Assembly (NCBI GenBank): GCA_013298625.1
Contig: JAAFIF010000089.1
Coordinates: 1 to 40,220 of the forward strand
Reading direction: 5' to 3'
DNA: 40,220 bases
Source: Myxococcales bacterium
Lineage (GTDB): Bacteria; Myxococcota_A; Polyangia; Polyangiales; Ga0077539
Below are positions 39,497-40,220 of this stretch, in pieces (position 1 is the stretch's first letter; every line of letters starts with the position of its first letter). A program made the position numbers and the translations under genes. The notes below the pieces were generated by a model. The model searched no databases and was not told the DNA's origin. It saw only the letters and a program-made list of their open reading frames with translations.

Positions 39497-39980
39497 GGTA
39501 TCGAGCGTCAAGCCGCTCAAAGACATGATCGCCCGGGCGCGCGCCGCGGGCAAGGGCGTGGAGATTCAGGAGGCGATGGGTGAGCGCCTGCAACAGCGCA
39601 TGCGTCTTCGTTTCGACACCAAGCTCGACCCGAACGGTCAACCGTGGGAGCAGTGGGCCGAGTCCACAAAGAAGCAGTACGCTGAGCGGGACTCGCGTAC
39701 CGGCAATGGAGGTCGTTCCGGCTCCTTGTTGATCCGTAGCCAAGCTGATGGAATGCGCGGTAGCCTAACGCGCAGCGTGGGCGCGCGTGATGTGACGGTC
39801 GGCTTCGCTAAGCCGTACGCAAAGTGGCACGAGACCGGCACTCGACGTATGCCGAGGCGCGGCTTGATTTTCGTCGACCCGATCTCCGGCGTCCTGAGTC
39901 CAGACGATATCGCGGCCATGCAACGCGTCGGCCTGAAGGTGCTAACGGCGGAAATCGACAGTCCGACCACCCGGACATGA
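39486..39980 (+). CDS. G: Virion morphogenesis protein G (Mu gp31, tail completion)
   Basis: A protein of 164 residues. ATG 39486 overlaps F by 11 bases. It has the family pattern MGERLQQRMRLRFDTKLDPNGQPWEQWAESTKKQY (about 36-70), LIRSQADGMRGSLTRSV, and KPYAKWHETGTRRMPRRGLIFV (about 112-133). In P2 and Mu these proteins finish the head or tail. It is the last phage gene; only 126 bases remain before the right end. In Mu the protease I gene would follow here. Confidence 0.9.
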   Translation: MAVKVSSVKPLKDMIARARAAGKGVEIQEAMGERLQQRMRLRFDTKLDPNGQPWEQWAESTKKQYAERDSRTGNGGRSGSLLIRSQADGMRGSLTRSVGARDVTVGFAKPYAKWHETGTRRMPRRGLIFVDPISGVLSPDDIAAMQRVGLKVLTAEIDSPTTRT

Positions 39981-39983
39981 CCC

Positions 39984-40112
39984 CCGATTTATTACTGCGC
40001 CCAATGCACTAGCGCTGCACGACCGATCCCGTTTCGTCCCGACAAGTACCGCCCAGTCCCGCCCATTTATCCCGGTTTCCCCCGGTATTTATCTCGGTCG
40101 GGCTCAACCCCA
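39984..40112 (-). repeat. Right phage end: transposase-binding-like sites and terminal inverted repeat
   Basis: Three related motifs lie in outward order: CCGATTTATTACTGCGCC (39984-40001), CCCATTTATCCCGG (40062-40075) and CCGGTATTTATCTCGG (40082-40097). They match the inverted motifs at the left end. TCGGGCTCAAC (40098-40108) is the inverse of the left-end GTTGAGCCCGA. The CA end is either 40106 (GGGCTCA) or 40112 (AACCCCA). The first choice leaves the host trpA frame intact up to VLMG. Confidence 0.75.
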
Positions 40113-40220
40113 TGAGTACGATCGGTGTCGTCGTATTCGTCTGGCGAAATTCGGCGACGATCGCGAGCACTTTTTTGAGCGACATGCCTTTCGCGAGCGC
40201 GCGTTCCGACGAGCGTTGAA
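40107..40220 (-). CDS. trpA: Partial host trpA (tryptophan synthase alpha subunit)
   Basis: On the minus strand the frame reads QRSSERALAKGMSLKKVLAIVAEF followed by RQTNTTTPIVLMG, which matches the helix and strand of TrpA that lead to the conserved VLMGY-NP motif. The window edge cuts the gene on its N-terminal side and the phage end interrupts it after VLMG. The sequence type suits betaproteobacteria. TrpA makes indole from indole-3-glycerol phosphate; this copy is broken in the window. Confidence 0.85.

Noticed and set aside
1..40220. tRNA genes, CRISPR arrays, insertion sequences other than the phage
   Set aside because: No cloverleaf-like or spaced-repeat structure and no second transposase was found on reading both strands; a tRNA or repeat program could confirm this.

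Overview
The window is essentially one complete Mu-like transposable phage (about 40.1 kb, high GC) with short stretches of foreign DNA at each end. The phage calls rest on a DDE transposase (A) with its AAA+ partner (B), a Mor-type activator, GemA, Gam, HU, the Mu head genes (terminase, DUF935 portal, F, G, I/Z, T) and a com gene joined to a DNA methylase. Tail genes are of the long, flexible type (tape measure, G/GT-style frameshifted chaperone, large tip protein), so the virion is probably siphovirus-like, as in the B3/D3112 group. The ends carry inverted repeats sharing GTTGAGCCCGA and an array of repeated transposase-site-like motifs (core TTTATT or ATTTAT). The last ~110 bp encode part of TrpA of betaproteobacterial type on the minus strand, which points to a betaproteobacterial host.

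Layout. Positions 162-17937 (minus strand, read leftward) hold, in order of transcription, protease I with nested scaffold Z, head decoration, major head protein T, gp35-like and gp36-like proteins, a gp37-like protein with a collagen-like insert, a large virion protein, three tiny ORFs, the major tail protein, the chaperone G/GT, the tape measure, tail tip proteins, and finally com plus an adenine methylase. Positions 18046-19784 (minus) hold the HTH repressor, a small stand-alone MuF-like protein and two secreted proteins, one an HNH nuclease. Positions 19884-29974 (plus) are the early operon: a BcepMu gp16-like DNA-binding protein, two HTH regulators, transposase A, B, about eight small unknown genes in overlapping ATGA/GTGA series, Gam, HU, a DUF1937 protein, GemA and Mor. 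Positions 30172-39980 (plus) hold lysis genes (endolysin, spanins), terminase subunits, portal, F and G.

Control. A sigma70-like early promoter with operator-like repeats lies in the 99-bp gap between repressor and first early gene. Three copies of one composite element (AGTGACGCGCGTCC followed by a CGCGCG tract) each sit directly behind a Rho-independent terminator, at about 9.7 kb, 18.0 kb (both leftward) and 30.1 kb (rightward). They head the tail, capsid and lysis/packaging operons respectively and are best read as the late promoters switched on by the Mor-like activator.

Most unusual features: (1) the portal gene ends in a well-formed -1 frameshift signal (CCCAAAG, 6-nt spacer, hairpin, stop) leading into an ORF without a good start that encodes a PBECR-type toxin nuclease domain, suggesting a portal-toxin fusion; (2) a second, textbook -1 frameshift in the tail chaperone; (3) late genes split into two divergent arms around the early region, unlike Mu; (4) the three-copy terminator-plus-promoter module; (5) flanks that do not match each other, as expected for virion-packaged Mu-type DNA or a rearranged insertion.
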